Under the pieces are notes generated by a model that was given only the letters and a program-made list of their open reading frames with translations, did no database searches and was not told the origin of the DNA. From JBFMGD01 sp040751775 (GTDB lineage: Bacteria > Bacillota > Dethiobacteria > DTU022), in contig JBFMGD010000019.1 in NCBI GenBank assembly GCA_040751775.1, forward strand, positions 1 through 49,480: a stretch of DNA of 49,480 nucleotides, written 5' to 3'. How positions within the stretch are numbered: position 1 is the stretch's first letter; each line of letters opens with the position of its first letter. Below, one piece after another: positions 15,656 to 25,364 of this stretch. A program made the position numbers and the translations under genes.

Positions 15656-16807
15656 CTATTCCCAGAATGTAGCCCAAAGTAGTACCCAATATTTGCTCAC
15701 CGGATGCCGTTTCACCGCTTGCCCGGCCTGCAGTTCAACCCTGCCGATTACGGCGTCATCCAAAAACATTTCCATCTCACCGAGGCTGTAACCGGCCGGC
15801 AGAGGCGCTGACAATTCTTCCACCAGGTTAATGCGGTAAAGGATTACCGCTTTTTCGCCCGGTCGCAACGGGTAGCAGAAGCTCTCTGCTACCACAACGT
15901 TAACCCGTTCCTCCCCCTTGGTTACCTCGGCTGTGCTGACCACCTGACCCCGGTAAAGTAATTTTTCCTGGCGGTACGAATTAAAACCGTAATCCAACAA
16001 AGCGGTGGCGTCCTCCCACATTTGCGGTGCGTTCAACACCACTACGACAAGCTGCCAGTCATTCCGGGTTGCGGAACCGACAAAGCAGCGCCCCGCTTTT
16101 TGGGTCCATCCTGTCTTGACGCCGTCACCGCCAGGATATTTTTCCAGCAGACGATTTTGATTGCTCATGATCCGGTCCCAGGGGTGGTCCGGCCAGCTGA
16201 TCGTATGTTCTTCCGTAGCCGCGATTTCTCGAAACCGCTCATTATTAAGCGCGTAACAGGCAATCAGCGCCATGTCATAAGCCGTGCTAAAGTGTTCATC
16301 ATCAGGCAAGCCGTGCGGGTTGGTAAAGTGGGAGTTAACGGCGCCGATTTCCCTCGCTTTTTCATTCATCAGCATAGCAAACTCTTCAACAGACCCGGCC
16401 AGGTGTTCCGCGATCGCCACGGCGGCGTCATTGCCGGAGATCAAGATTAATCCGTAGAGCAGTTCTTCCAGGGTTTTTTTTTCGCCCTCTTCCAACCAAA
16501 TGGAAGATCCTTCGGTATCGGCCGCCTCTTTGCTGACCACGATCACATCTTCCATATGCCCAAGCTCCAGGGCCAGAATGGCCGTCATGATTTTTGTGAT
16601 GCTGGCTATCGGCAGGCTTCGATGCGGGTTTCTTTCCCATAACACCCGCCCGCTTTTCTGATCCATCAGGACAGCAGCCAGGGCGCTGATGCCGTCTTCG
16701 TATTCCGTCTCGGCCGAAACAGTGCTGTGTAAAATAAGGACAGTTATAAAAATAGTAAATAAGGCCGGCATTACTACAGCCGGCCCTTTACGTTTTGATT
16801 GGTTCAT
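15656..16807 (-). CDS. dacB: D-alanyl-D-alanine carboxypeptidase (DacB-type, sporulation)
   Basis: A ~383-residue penicillin-binding protein (peptidase S11). It has an N-terminal signal or anchor to residue ~33, then the SxxK catalytic tetrad SITK, the SGN motif in LILISGNDAAV, and KTG in GVKTGWTQKAG. The C-terminal beta-sandwich ends in a hydrophobic, amphipathic segment. I place the start at ATG 16807, 8 nt after GGGGAG; an ATG two codons upstream is less likely. It lies between gerW and spmA, and its position next to spmA-spmB matches the cortex-modifying PBP5* of spores. Expression in the mother cell (sigma-E) is expected by analogy; I found no clear promoter. Confidence 0.94.
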   Translation of the reverse strand: MNQSKRKGPAVVMPALFTIFITVLILHSTVSAETEYEDGISALAAVLMDQKSGRVLWERNPHRSLPIASITKIMTAILALELGHMEDVIVVSKEAADTEGSSIWLEEGEKKTLEELLYGLILISGNDAAVAIAEHLAGSVEEFAMLMNEKAREIGAVNSHFTNPHGLPDDEHFSTAYDMALIACYALNNERFREIAATEEHTISWPDHPWDRIMSNQNRLLEKYPGGDGVKTGWTQKAGRCFVGSATRNDWQLVVVVLNAPQMWEDATALLDYGFNSYRQEKLLYRGQVVSTAEVTKGEERVNVVVAESFCYPLRPGEKAVILYRINLVEELSAPLPAGYSLGEMEMFLDDAVIGRVELQAGQAVKRHPVSKYWVLLWATFWE

Positions 16808-16891
16808 CCGCATCGCTCCCCGGGAATATGTTAAAGGACCGGTACTGATTAAATACTATTCCCGTGGTTTTTTAATTATGAGTCTGCCCTC

Positions 16892-17320
16892 TTATTTTAC
16901 CGGTTCGGCTACCGACGTGCGTCGATCGCTTCTTTGATTGAACAACCCTTGAATTTGGGCGATGACATGGGGCGCGAGATCAATTAGGCGATCCAGCATC
17001 GCGTTATGATCTACCGGCAGCAGGCGAACCTGCCCCTGCCCGACCACCAGGAAGGCTACCGGCTGCACCGACACTCCCCCGCCGCTGCCGCCGCCGAACG
17101 GAAGATCTGCCTGATGATGCGAGTTTCCGTTAGTTGATTTTTCCTCCTGATCAAATTCTGTTCCACCGGCCGCAAAACCAAAAGCTACCCTGGATATCGG
17201 AATAATTACACTTCCATCGGGGGTTTCCACGGTATCACCAACGATTTTATTCACGTCTACCATTTCTTTTAAATTTTCCATGGCCGTCTTCATTAAACTT
17301 TCAATGGGATGATTCTCCAT
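16892..17320 (-). CDS. gerW: GerW/YtfJ family sporulation protein
   Basis: A 142-residue soluble protein. The core VGDTVETPDGSVIIPISRVAFGFAAGG (key part GDTVETPDGSVIIPIS), the Gly-rich GGGSGGGVSVQPVAFLVV and the C-terminal repeat region are the GerW (YtfJ) pattern. In Bacillus, GerW is a spore protein needed for germination with L-alanine. It is followed by dacB after 84 bp. The start codon is directly beside the stop of the DUF2953 gene. Confidence 0.94.
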   Translation of the reverse strand: MENHPIESLMKTAMENLKEMVDVNKIVGDTVETPDGSVIIPISRVAFGFAAGGTEFDQEEKSTNGNSHHQADLPFGGGSGGGVSVQPVAFLVVGQGQVRLLPVDHNAMLDRLIDLAPHVIAQIQGLFNQRSDRRTSVAEPVK

Positions 17321-17992
17321 CTAAAACACCTCCAATTTTTTTCTGGTAAGCAGCGCGATTTTTAACCAGCGGAACAACGGTAACGATACTTCACTTTCCC
17401 AGTGTAAGCGCAGTTCACTGCTGCTGAATTGCGGTCTGATCATAAACCGGGGTGTCGTCTCTACTGAGAAAAAACGCTCCAGGCAGCCCAACAGCACCCC
17501 GCTCACAAACCAGCCGCTCCCGGCTGCCAATCCCGTCAAAACCGGATCATCCAGCCCGAAAATCACCTCCAGATCGAAGCGCTTCCAGGTCAATTTCTTT
17601 AACTGCGGCCTTACCGCATGAAACGTTTCCAGCGCCTTTCCGGCCAGTGCCAGGCTGAAACCGGGCCGGCCGCTTGGCCGCTTCTCCCGTCGTGACGCCC
17701 GGCTGCGTATTTTGGTGTAAGTGCGTTCCAATACGCGTATCACTTTTCCCAATCCCGGCACACGGATTTCCCAACCACCCAGCAGGAGCACAGCGCCGAA
17801 GCGGCTGTTTTCCGCGCACCGGACAACGCTAATCCTGACGCCGCAGCGAACCAGTCTAATCGTGAGAGTTACCTGATCTGTTCTATTTTCTCTAAGGTAA
17901 CGCACAAATATGCGCAGCGGAGCAAAGAGGATTACAGCCCCGCACGCGAGGCAGAGCAAGGCGGCGCCCGCGATATAATAATACCAGGCCAT
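17321..17992 (-). CDS. DUF2953 family membrane protein
   Basis: A ~223-residue protein with one or two N-terminal hydrophobic helices (residues ~3-22) and a basic C-terminal part, typical of DUF2953 proteins that lie next to gerW/ytfJ in many spore formers. The function is unknown. The start at ATG 17992 is fixed by GGGAGC 5-7 nt upstream; the frame is open 41 codons more but lacks a ribosome site. Gap to the scpB stop is 141 bp. Confidence 0.82.
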   Translation of the reverse strand: MAWYYYIAGAALLCLACGAVILFAPLRIFVRYLRENRTDQVTLTIRLVRCGVRISVVRCAENSRFGAVLLLGGWEIRVPGLGKVIRVLERTYTKIRSRASRREKRPSGRPGFSLALAGKALETFHAVRPQLKKLTWKRFDLEVIFGLDDPVLTGLAAGSGWFVSGVLLGCLERFFSVETTPRFMIRPQFSSSELRLHWESEVSLPLFRWLKIALLTRKKLEVF

Positions 17993-18133
17993 TAGAAGCT
18001 CCCTTTTAAAAATTAGCAAGCCCGGGATCACCCGGCCCCTGCTAATTACTTTTCCCTGAATTGGAAAAAAAACATAACTACCTTGGAATTCAGCAGTTAG
18101 AAGCGAGGAGTCCAAACTAAAAACTATTGGCGC

Positions 18134-18652
18134 TTAATCTCTTTCCTCTTCTAAAGGGGGCAGGTCCGGCAGCTCTTTCAAGCCGAAATACTTGAGGAAT
18201 TCGGTGGTGGTGGAGTAAATAAGAGGGCGGCCCGGTCCTTCCTTGCGGCCGCAGATGCGGATCAGTTTACGCTTAAGCAGGTTTTCAAGCACATGCTCAC
18301 ACTTGACTCCGCGGATAGATTCGACATCGACCCTAGTCACCGGCTGCCGGTAGGCGATGATCGACAGCGTTTCCATGGCGGCCTGCGAAAGGCTGCCGGA
18401 TCCGTCTTCAGTAAAGGAGCGCTCAAGGTAGGAAGCCAACTCCGGTAGAGTGCCCATTTGATAACCGCCCGCGACCTCGTAGATCTGAATCCCCCGGCCG
18501 GCAGCGGCCAGATCGGACTGGAGTTCCCTGACCAGGTCCGCTGCTTCTTCACGCGGAATGGAGAGCACGTCCGCAATCAGTTCATTTTTTACCGGGTCTT
18601 CCTTAAGGAATAAGAGGGCTTCAATAATCTTTTTTTGCAGCTCACACTCCAT
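18134..18652 (-). CDS. scpB: Segregation and condensation protein B
   Basis: A 172-residue ScpB that binds ScpA and Smc kleisin complexes to compact chromosomes. The winged-helix pair is visible: EALLFLKEDPV at the N-terminus and AMETLSIIAYRQPVTRVDVESIRG (core LSIIAYRQPVTR) near residue 95, then LIRICGRKEGPGRP. It overlaps scpA by 11 bp. Confidence 0.96.
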   Translation of the reverse strand: MECELQKKIIEALLFLKEDPVKNELIADVLSIPREEAADLVRELQSDLAAAGRGIQIYEVAGGYQMGTLPELASYLERSFTEDGSGSLSQAAMETLSIIAYRQPVTRVDVESIRGVKCEHVLENLLKRKLIRICGRKEGPGRPLIYSTTTEFLKYFGLKELPDLPPLEEERD

Positions 18653-19430
18653 CTGCCGGCTCCTTTGCTGTTGACCTGTTCAGGGTTACCAGGATCCGGC
18701 CAAACGGACGGTCCTGAAAAAGCAGCACATCGCGGCGGCGAGCCAGTTCCAGCAGGGCGATAAAAACAGTAATCAGCTCCCACAGGTGCTTTCCCTTGAT
18801 AAACGCCTTCAGGGGAAGAGCCCGCCCGGTGCGCTCCAAAAGCATACAAATATATTCCAGTTTCTCGTCCACCCTGAAGTCATCGATAATATCTATGGTC
18901 GGTTGCAAGGCGGCCGCCGCCGCTGTTTCCGCCAGGCGGAGCATCATCTCCCGCAAGAGAAAAGGTCCTTCCCAGAACGTATAGAATGATTGCTGGCTGC
19001 CGGCCACCATCATTTTTAAACTCTGCCCGCTGGTGGATCGCAGGTATATTTTCTGCTGTTCCTGTTCTTTCTGCTTCAAGTAAACGGCGGCTTCTTTAAA
19101 GCGGCGGTATTCTTCGAGACGGTTAAAAAGCTCTTCGGCGGAATTGATATCAAAAAGATCATCTTCATCATCCGCTGCAACCGATTTCGGAGCCCGCGGC
19201 AGCAGCAGCTTCGACTTCAAGCGCAATAAAGTGGCCGCCATTACTAAAAATTCACTGGCGATATCCAGGTTTAGTTCCTTCATCGATTGCAGATATGAGA
19301 GATACTGCTCGGTAATGTCGGCCAGAGAAACGGCCCAGATATCCAGCTCCGCTTTTTTGATCAGGTGGAATAAAAGGTCAAAGGGGCCTTCAAAAACCGG
19401 CAGCCTAACAGTATAGTTCGCCTGCTGCAT
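18642..19430 (-). CDS. scpA: Segregation and condensation protein A (kleisin)
   Basis: A 262-residue kleisin that bridges the Smc head and ScpB. The start VRLPVFEGPFDLLFHLIKK is the N-terminal Smc-binding helix region, followed by an acidic linker (DDEDDLFD) and the C-terminal winged helix with TVFIALLELARRRDVLLFQ. Start and length fit. It lies 11 bp after trpS and overlaps scpB. Confidence 0.96.
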   Translation of the reverse strand: MQQANYTVRLPVFEGPFDLLFHLIKKAELDIWAVSLADITEQYLSYLQSMKELNLDIASEFLVMAATLLRLKSKLLLPRAPKSVAADDEDDLFDINSAEELFNRLEEYRRFKEAAVYLKQKEQEQQKIYLRSTSGQSLKMMVAGSQQSFYTFWEGPFLLREMMLRLAETAAAAALQPTIDIIDDFRVDEKLEYICMLLERTGRALPLKAFIKGKHLWELITVFIALLELARRRDVLLFQDRPFGRILVTLNRSTAKEPADGV

Positions 19431-19441
19431 CTATTGTCCCC

Positions 19442-20422
19442 CTATAATCCCATGGCATCCCGGACCGCCTGCAGCGTCTCCCGGGCTGCCTGCCTCGCCT
19501 TGCTGTTGCCGCTGGTTAAAACCTCTTCCAGGTAACCGGGGCGTCGCTCCAACTCCTGCCGCTTTGCGTAAACCGGGGCCATATTCGCGGCCAATTTACC
19601 GGCCAGCATATCCTTGCACTGCACACAACCGATGCCGCCCTGCCGGCAGGATTCCTCCAGCTCGGCCACGCCGGCCTGGTTGAAAATCTCCTGGAAACGA
19701 TAGACCGTGCATATCTCGGGGCGGCCGGGATCGCGGCGCCTGATCCGCTGCGGATCGGTTACCATCAGGCGGACTTTCTCCTTGATTTCAACAGGCGAAG
19801 CAGCCATGGCAATATAGTTATCATAGCTTTTGCTCATCTTGCGGTTGTCAACCCCCGGGACCAGCGTAAACCGGCTGAGCAGAGTCTGCGGTTCCGGAAA
19901 AACCGTCCCGTAGAGGTAATTAAACCGGCGAGCCGCCTCCCGGGTGAACTCAAGGTGGGGCGCCTGGTCCTCTCCCACGGGTACGGCGTCGGCCCGGTAG
20001 GCCAGGATATCCGCGGCCTGAAGCGCCGGGTAGCCTAAAAAGCCGAACGTATTGATATTCCTCCCATCCAGTTCCCGTAGCTGCTCTTTAAAGGTGGGAC
20101 AGCGTTCCAGCCATGCAATCGGAGTAATCATGCCCAATAGCAGGAACAGCTCGGCATGCTCCGCTATATCCGACTGGCGAAAGATCACGGATCGCTCCGG
20201 ATCCAACCCGGCGCTGAGCCAGTCGATCAGCATCTCCCGTGAGTGCTCCTTGATTTCGGAGGTATCTTCGTATCCTGTGGTCAGGGCGTGCCAGTCGGCG
20301 ATAAAATAATAACAGTGGTATTCGTCCTGCAGGCTGATCCAATTCTGCAGAGCCCCGATATAGTTGCCCAGGTGAAGCCGGCCGCTGGGCCGCATGCCGC
20401 TGACGATTATTTTCTTTGTCAT
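19442..20422 (-). CDS. trpS: Tryptophanyl-tRNA synthetase
   Basis: A 326-residue class I synthetase that charges tRNA(Trp). The signatures are SGMRPSGRLHLGNYIGAL (HIGH-type HLGN) near residue 9 and KMSKS in DNRKMSKSYDNYI. The length is that of a bacterial TrpS. The intergenic spaces to the site-2 protease (22 bp) and scpA (11 bp) suggest one transcript. No T-box leader is seen upstream, since the gene is inside an operon. Confidence 0.97.
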   Translation of the reverse strand: MTKKIIVSGMRPSGRLHLGNYIGALQNWISLQDEYHCYYFIADWHALTTGYEDTSEIKEHSREMLIDWLSAGLDPERSVIFRQSDIAEHAELFLLLGMITPIAWLERCPTFKEQLRELDGRNINTFGFLGYPALQAADILAYRADAVPVGEDQAPHLEFTREAARRFNYLYGTVFPEPQTLLSRFTLVPGVDNRKMSKSYDNYIAMAASPVEIKEKVRLMVTDPQRIRRRDPGRPEICTVYRFQEIFNQAGVAELEESCRQGGIGCVQCKDMLAGKLAANMAPVYAKRQELERRPGYLEEVLTSGNSKARQAARETLQAVRDAMGL

Positions 20423-20444
20423 CTTCAGATCACCCCTTGAAGAG

Positions 20445-21080
20445 TCATGCTAAGCCCGGAATAAACCGGATCACGGCATAGAAAACCGATAAAACCAACT
20501 CATATGCCGGAAAAATGATTCTGCCGAAGAGGCCGGTTACGATCAGCATTAACAGCAGGAGCGGTGCGTACGGCTCGAGCTGCCGGTAAAACCTTAAAAA
20601 AGCGTCGGGCGCCACCGAAACCAAAATTTTGGAACCGTCCAGGGGAGGAATCGGGATTAAGTTGAATATACCCAGTAATATATTGATCTGAACCAGGGTG
20701 CTCATGAATCCATAGACCAGCGCAGCGCTGATTCCCGCTTTAAACAGTAGACTGTAGAAAATCAGGCTGATGAAGCCGAGCGCAAAATTGGCCAGCGGGC
20801 CGGCCAAAGAAACCCAGCGCAACCCCACCCGGTAATTCCTGAACTGGTACGGGTTGATCGGGACCGGTTTGGCCCAACCGAATCCAACGAGCAGGATCAT
20901 CAGCGTGCCGATCGGGTCGAGATGATTGATCGGATTCAGGTTCATCCGCCCTTGCTGCTGAGCCGTGGCGTCACCGAAATGATAGGCCATCCGGGCATGG
21001 GCATATTCGTGCACAGTAATGGCAATTAGTAAAACCGGAATGCGCAGGGCAATCTCCAGCGGATCGAATCGAAAAAACAT
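20445..21080 (-). CDS. Site-2 protease family (M50) membrane metalloprotease
   Basis: A 211-residue M50 protease with the zinc motif HEYAH near residue 24 and the second motif NLIPIPPLDGSKIL near residue 150, within four or five membrane helices. This short YwhC-like class is widespread, and its targets are mostly unknown; SpoIVFB is a distant relative with other features. It starts 3 bp after the DHH-CBS protein and 22 bp before trpS. Confidence 0.93.
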   Translation of the reverse strand: MFFRFDPLEIALRIPVLLIAITVHEYAHARMAYHFGDATAQQQGRMNLNPINHLDPIGTLMILLVGFGWAKPVPINPYQFRNYRVGLRWVSLAGPLANFALGFISLIFYSLLFKAGISAALVYGFMSTLVQINILLGIFNLIPIPPLDGSKILVSVAPDAFLRFYRQLEPYAPLLLLMLIVTGLFGRIIFPAYELVLSVFYAVIRFIPGLA

Positions 21081-21083
21081 TAC

Positions 21084-23750
21084 TTAACCCTCCTTATTCC
21101 GCTGTTGTTCCAGAAACGACCGGACGAAATCGAGTTCCTCCTCGTAGTTGCGTACCTGGCCGTCCAGCACCGCGTCTTTGAGCTCTTTGAGGATTTTTTG
21201 GTAGATCGGTCCCGGCTCCAGGCCGAGTTGTTTCAAGTCGCCGCCCTTGACCCGCGGTTGCACGAATTGCAGGCTGTCCAGGTAGAGCCGCAAGTAATCC
21301 TTAACCCGCTGCTGCTGGGCCATGGCATACATGAACAAGAGCATCACGACCGGTAGAGGCGCAAGCCGGTTGACAACGGTGCTGCGCCTGACCGCTTCGC
21401 CGGCCAGTTCCTCCAGGATTCGAGGGGTGGCTTGAGAAGCCAGGTGCACCGTTTCGGCCTGCTCGCGGGATAAATGCAACCGTCTCATTATAGCAGACCT
21501 TTGATAAGAATCCAAATCATAAAGCAGGCCGCATATATAAACCAACTCCGCATCCGGCTCAGTCTCCCATTCCCGGCCGTCGGACCAGGCCACAGCTTCG
21601 CTGACCCGGTAAAGCCGCTGCCAGGTTTGAGCCGTCGGGGCCAGGTGGGGAAAGAGAAAAGGCAGGACGTTTAATTCATCCATCCGCCGCAGCACCGCCA
21701 CCGGATCCGGCTCTTTGTAGATCAGACTGATTTCGTGGTTTAGCCGCTGCCGGCTTAGCTTATCGAGCACATTGCCGCGGGCCGCCTTGCTAATCAACTC
21801 GAGCGTGCCCTGATCAATGGTAAAGCCGAAGCGTTGTTCGAAGCGAACGGCGCGCAAGATGCGCAGGGGATCGTCCACGAAACTGAGGTTGTAGAGTGTG
21901 CGGATTATGCCCCGGCGTAAATCCGCGCGTCCCTCGAAAAAATCATACAAGCGCCCGAAAGAACCGGGCATCAGGGAGCAGGCCAGTGTATTAATCGTAA
22001 AATCACGCCGAAACAGATCGTTTTTTAAACTGGAGGTCTCAACCTCGGGCAGAGCGGCCGGAGCGGCATAAAATTCCTTGCGCGCCGTAACCAGATCCAG
22101 CCGCAAACCTCTTTCCAGGAAGAGCGATGCGGTGCCGAATTGCTCGAACACCTTCAGTTTGCCGCCCAGGAACCGCTCCAGGTTCTGCGCAAAAGCGATT
22201 GCGTCGGGCAAAACCACAAAATCCAAATCTTGCGGCAATTTTTGTCCGAGCAGAAGATCGCGAATCACACCGCCAACCAGGTATACCCGGACCCCGGCCT
22301 GCTCCGCTCTTTGACCGATCATCAGCAATAAGCCCTGCAGCCTGGGCGGCAGTACCTTGCCGATTGTCCCGGAGAGGTCGTCTACCGTCACCGGCGCAAC
22401 CGGTTCCCCTGTCTTAAACAGCCTGCCGCGGGCGGCTATCGTCTTTCCTTTACGATCCAGGCGGTACATAGTGCGTAGAATGTCTGAGCGGGTCACCATC
22501 CCGACCGGTTCTCCGGCGAAATTTAAAATTGGAATCCGTCCGATATTATGTTCAACCATCAAGCGACGCACAGCCGTAAGCGAATCGTCCAGGTTAGCGC
22601 TGATTACCGGGTGGCGCATAAAACCCCTGACCGGGGCGTGCCCCAGGCTGCTGCGCAAGACTTTATGCAGATCGCGCCGCGAAATAATCCCCGCCACTTT
22701 GCCTTCTTCCATGACCGGACAGCCGCTGATTCCTTTTTCATCCAGAAGGTTCTGAGCGCTCTGCGCGCTCAAATCGCTTTTTATGGTAACTACCGGCGAA
22801 GAAGCCACCTCGCCGGCCGTAAGCGCCGGCGGCAGAAAGTGTTCCAACAGATCCAGGAGCTGTGACCGGACGCTGTTAAGATCGGCGGTCTTGATCGAAG
22901 CGGATACCGCGCCGGGGTGCCCTCTTACTTCCAGGGGAGCCAACAGTTCCATCAAGTTGATCTCTTCGGCCTGTGTCCGCGCAGCCAGGTAAACGCTTTG
23001 ATTCATATTGACCAAAATTATCGCCAGCTCGGCCTGCTCTGTTTCCTGCAAGTAGTGAAATAAGACTGCCGCCCCGCGGACATATTCTTCCAGGATCGTG
23101 CTGCTTAACAAGATTCTCCGGCGGCGCAGTTCAAAATATTCACAGCCCTCGATCAGTTTTTCCAACAGTCCTTTTTGGGCTTCTGTCAGCGGTGTGCGCA
23201 GATATTCCTGCAGCAGCTCCGGTTTTACCCCCAGTTCCCATAAAAAAGCCACCGCAGCTGCATCACGGGCTGTGGAGGCGCTGTGCGTCAGGGAACCGGT
23301 ATCCTCATAGATACCCAACAGCATCAGGGTTGCCTCCAGTTCAGTCAGGGGCAGCCCCCGGCGGCGGATTTCTTCTACAAGCAGGGTGGTCACCGCTCCC
23401 ACCGGTTCCACCCGCACTTCGCTGCCGGCCAGGTCATCTTGATCCGGCGGGTGATGGTCAAAAATATGAATTTCTGCCGCCTGTTCAACAAACAACAGGG
23501 CCGCTCCGAGGCGAGTTTTCTTCCTGGTATCCACCACCACCGCGGTGCGGGGCACCGCGGACAGCTCCCTTAGCTCAGCCAGCGGGAGCAGATCGCGGTT
23601 CAGGTTTACAAACGCCCTCACATTGGCATGCAGCGGCTCCGGCAGAATGATCATACTGTCGGGATAGATCTTCGCCGCGGCGACCGCCGACGCAAGGGCA
23701 TCAAAATCACCATGCTCGTGTGTGACAATCAAATTCAATCCGCAAAACAC
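21084..23750 (-). CDS. DHH-CBS-tRNA nucleotidyltransferase (CCA/A-adding type) fusion
   Basis: An 888-residue multidomain protein. Residues 1-300: DHH phosphoesterase-like part with HEHGDFDALAS and FDHHPPDQDD, and a DHHA1 segment. Residues ~310-440: a CBS pair (ISRRDLHKVL, MVTRSDILRTM). Residues ~470-888: poly(A) polymerase/CCA-adding head with YLVGGVIRDLLLG, LDFVVLP and LFRRDFTINTLACSL, followed by RNA-binding helices. The A-adding enzyme of Aquifex has this layout, so repair of tRNA 3' ends is the likely role; A- versus CC-adding specificity cannot be settled by eye. GTG start at 23750. It leads the operon M50, trpS, scpA, scpB. Confidence 0.9.
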   Translation of the reverse strand: MFCGLNLIVTHEHGDFDALASAVAAAKIYPDSMIILPEPLHANVRAFVNLNRDLLPLAELRELSAVPRTAVVVDTRKKTRLGAALLFVEQAAEIHIFDHHPPDQDDLAGSEVRVEPVGAVTTLLVEEIRRRGLPLTELEATLMLLGIYEDTGSLTHSASTARDAAAVAFLWELGVKPELLQEYLRTPLTEAQKGLLEKLIEGCEYFELRRRRILLSSTILEEYVRGAAVLFHYLQETEQAELAIILVNMNQSVYLAARTQAEEINLMELLAPLEVRGHPGAVSASIKTADLNSVRSQLLDLLEHFLPPALTAGEVASSPVVTIKSDLSAQSAQNLLDEKGISGCPVMEEGKVAGIISRRDLHKVLRSSLGHAPVRGFMRHPVISANLDDSLTAVRRLMVEHNIGRIPILNFAGEPVGMVTRSDILRTMYRLDRKGKTIAARGRLFKTGEPVAPVTVDDLSGTIGKVLPPRLQGLLLMIGQRAEQAGVRVYLVGGVIRDLLLGQKLPQDLDFVVLPDAIAFAQNLERFLGGKLKVFEQFGTASLFLERGLRLDLVTARKEFYAAPAALPEVETSSLKNDLFRRDFTINTLACSLMPGSFGRLYDFFEGRADLRRGIIRTLYNLSFVDDPLRILRAVRFEQRFGFTIDQGTLELISKAARGNVLDKLSRQRLNHEISLIYKEPDPVAVLRRMDELNVLPFLFPHLAPTAQTWQRLYRVSEAVAWSDGREWETEPDAELVYICGLLYDLDSYQRSAIMRRLHLSREQAETVHLASQATPRILEELAGEAVRRSTVVNRLAPLPVVMLLFMYAMAQQQRVKDYLRLYLDSLQFVQPRVKGGDLKQLGLEPGPIYQKILKELKDAVLDGQVRNYEEELDFVRSFLEQQRNKEG

Positions 23751-23782
23751 CGCCGTAACCTAAAAGTGCCATTCCCGCTATG

Positions 23783-23791
23783 ATTATACCA
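23783..23791 (-). promoter_or_regulatory. Extended -10 promoter for the nucleotidyltransferase-trpS-scp operon
   Basis: The minus strand reads TGGTATAAT: an extended -10 element about 30 nt before the GTG start. The -35 is poor. An imperfect palindrome (TTCCCGCTATG / CATAGAGCGGAA, 23772-23800) surrounds it and could be an operator. Confidence 0.5.
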
Positions 23792-23848
23792 TAGAGCGGA
23801 AAAAGGCACCAGAAACCGAAGGACATCATAAAACAGTCCAGTGACAAC

Positions 23849-25327
23849 TCACTCTTGTTTAGCACGATCGGTGTCGCGGGTGCGCAGGTAGCTGGGCCGG
23901 AAAAATTCCAGCGGTACCGGGCGACGGATGATAATGTTGAACAGGGCTTTTAGATTCAAGGGAAAGAGCGGCCACATATACGGAAAGCCGAATGAGCGGG
24001 TTGTGATCAACCGCAGCGTGATCGCCGCCAGCCCGAGCAGCAGTCCCGGGAGGTGCAAGGTTCCGGTTAGAACAATCATCAATAATAAGACCACCCGGTT
24101 GGCCATGCTCAGTTCCCAACTGGGTGTTGAGAAGATCCCGAGCGCTACCAGGCCGGTATAAAGAAGTACTTCCGGGACAAAAAAACCGACATCAACGGCA
24201 ATTTGCCCGATCAGCAGCGCTCCGACCAGGCCTAAAGCGGTGGCAAAAGGCGAGGGTGTATGAATGCTGGCCATACGTACCAGGTCCAGGCCAAAATGGG
24301 CGATTACGAACTGCAGGAAAAGAGGGACAGTCACGCTTTCCTTCGGCCCGATAAACGCCAGGAATTCCGGCAGGTAGAGTGGTTCCAGGACCAACAGCAT
24401 CCAGAGCGGGATAATTAGAAAGGAGAGCAGTATTCCGATCAGCCTGACCCAGCGGATATAGGTGCCGGTAATCGGATTATGACGCGATTCTTCAGCATGC
24501 TGGAGATGGTGAAAAAGAGTTACCGGCGCGATCATTACCGAAGGAGAGGTGTCGACGATAATGATCACATGACCTTCAATCAGATGCGCCGCCGCCACGT
24601 CGGGCCGTTCCGTATAGCGAATTAGTGGAAATGGATTCCAATAGGACCGGGTGATGAATTCTTCAACCGTCTTTTCCGCCATCGGCAGCGCATCGATCTC
24701 GATTTTTTTGATCTTCGCGCGGATCCGCCCGACTATATCCGGATGGGCGATATCCTCAATATAGATAATCGCCACGTCGCTCACTGAACGCCGGCCGGAC
24801 TTGATCGCTTCCACCCGCAGCTTGGGATCCCTGATCCGCCGCCGGATCAGGGTGATATTAAAAACCAGGGTTTCCACAAAACCGTCCCGGGAACCGCGGG
24901 TAATGCGTTCAATATCGGGTTCTTCGGGATTCCGGGCCGGGTATTGCCGGGTATCAATAACCAACGCTTGCCGCTCACCATCGACAAAAAGGATCATCGG
25001 TCCGGCCAGGGTTTCCCGAATTGCTTCTTCGAGATCATTGATTGGGCTCACTTCGCCGTAAGGGATGATATGCCGGAGCAATTTATCAAGCGGATCCGGA
25101 ATAATCTCCTCCCGGCGGACATTGAGAATCGCCCTTAATATGAATGAGGAGTTATCGTTGTTCGTAAAGCCATCCACAAAGAGCAGGGCGGCTTTCTTTC
25201 CGCCGATTACAATTTCTTTGAGGATGACATCAAAATTACTTTCCCCGATACCGAGGCGTTTTTTAAGGTATTCCAGATTTTCTTCTATTTTTTTACTAAT
25301 TTTTGTTTTCGCTTCGTTCTCACTCAC
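23849..25327 (-). CDS. spoVAF: GerA-family spore protein SpoVAF
   Basis: A 492-residue GerA-type membrane protein. A ~260-residue N-terminal soluble domain (ALLFVDGFTNND, LAGPMILFVDGE, SRGSRDGFVETL-like ESL motif) is followed by five or so helices (residues ~285-450). The ending and N-terminal match SpoVAF rather than a plain GerAA. In Bacillus it lies at the end of the spoVA operon with forespore expression. GTG start with AAAGGAG 11 nt upstream. No spoVAC, spoVAD or spoVAE gene is beside it here; upstream are dodecin and a small membrane gene, with three hairpins between (25365-25448). Confidence 0.9.
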   Translation of the reverse strand: MSENEAKTKISKKIEENLEYLKKRLGIGESNFDVILKEIVIGGKKAALLFVDGFTNNDNSSFILRAILNVRREEIIPDPLDKLLRHIIPYGEVSPINDLEEAIRETLAGPMILFVDGERQALVIDTRQYPARNPEEPDIERITRGSRDGFVETLVFNITLIRRRIRDPKLRVEAIKSGRRSVSDVAIIYIEDIAHPDIVGRIRAKIKKIEIDALPMAEKTVEEFITRSYWNPFPLIRYTERPDVAAAHLIEGHVIIIVDTSPSVMIAPVTLFHHLQHAEESRHNPITGTYIRWVRLIGILLSFLIIPLWMLLVLEPLYLPEFLAFIGPKESVTVPLFLQFVIAHFGLDLVRMASIHTPSPFATALGLVGALLIGQIAVDVGFFVPEVLLYTGLVALGIFSTPSWELSMANRVVLLLMIVLTGTLHLPGLLLGLAAITLRLITTRSFGFPYMWPLFPLNLKALFNIIIRRPVPLEFFRPSYLRTRDTDRAKQE

Positions 25328-25364
25328 AACAGGCTGCTCCTTTCAATGCTGTCAAAAGTAACTA

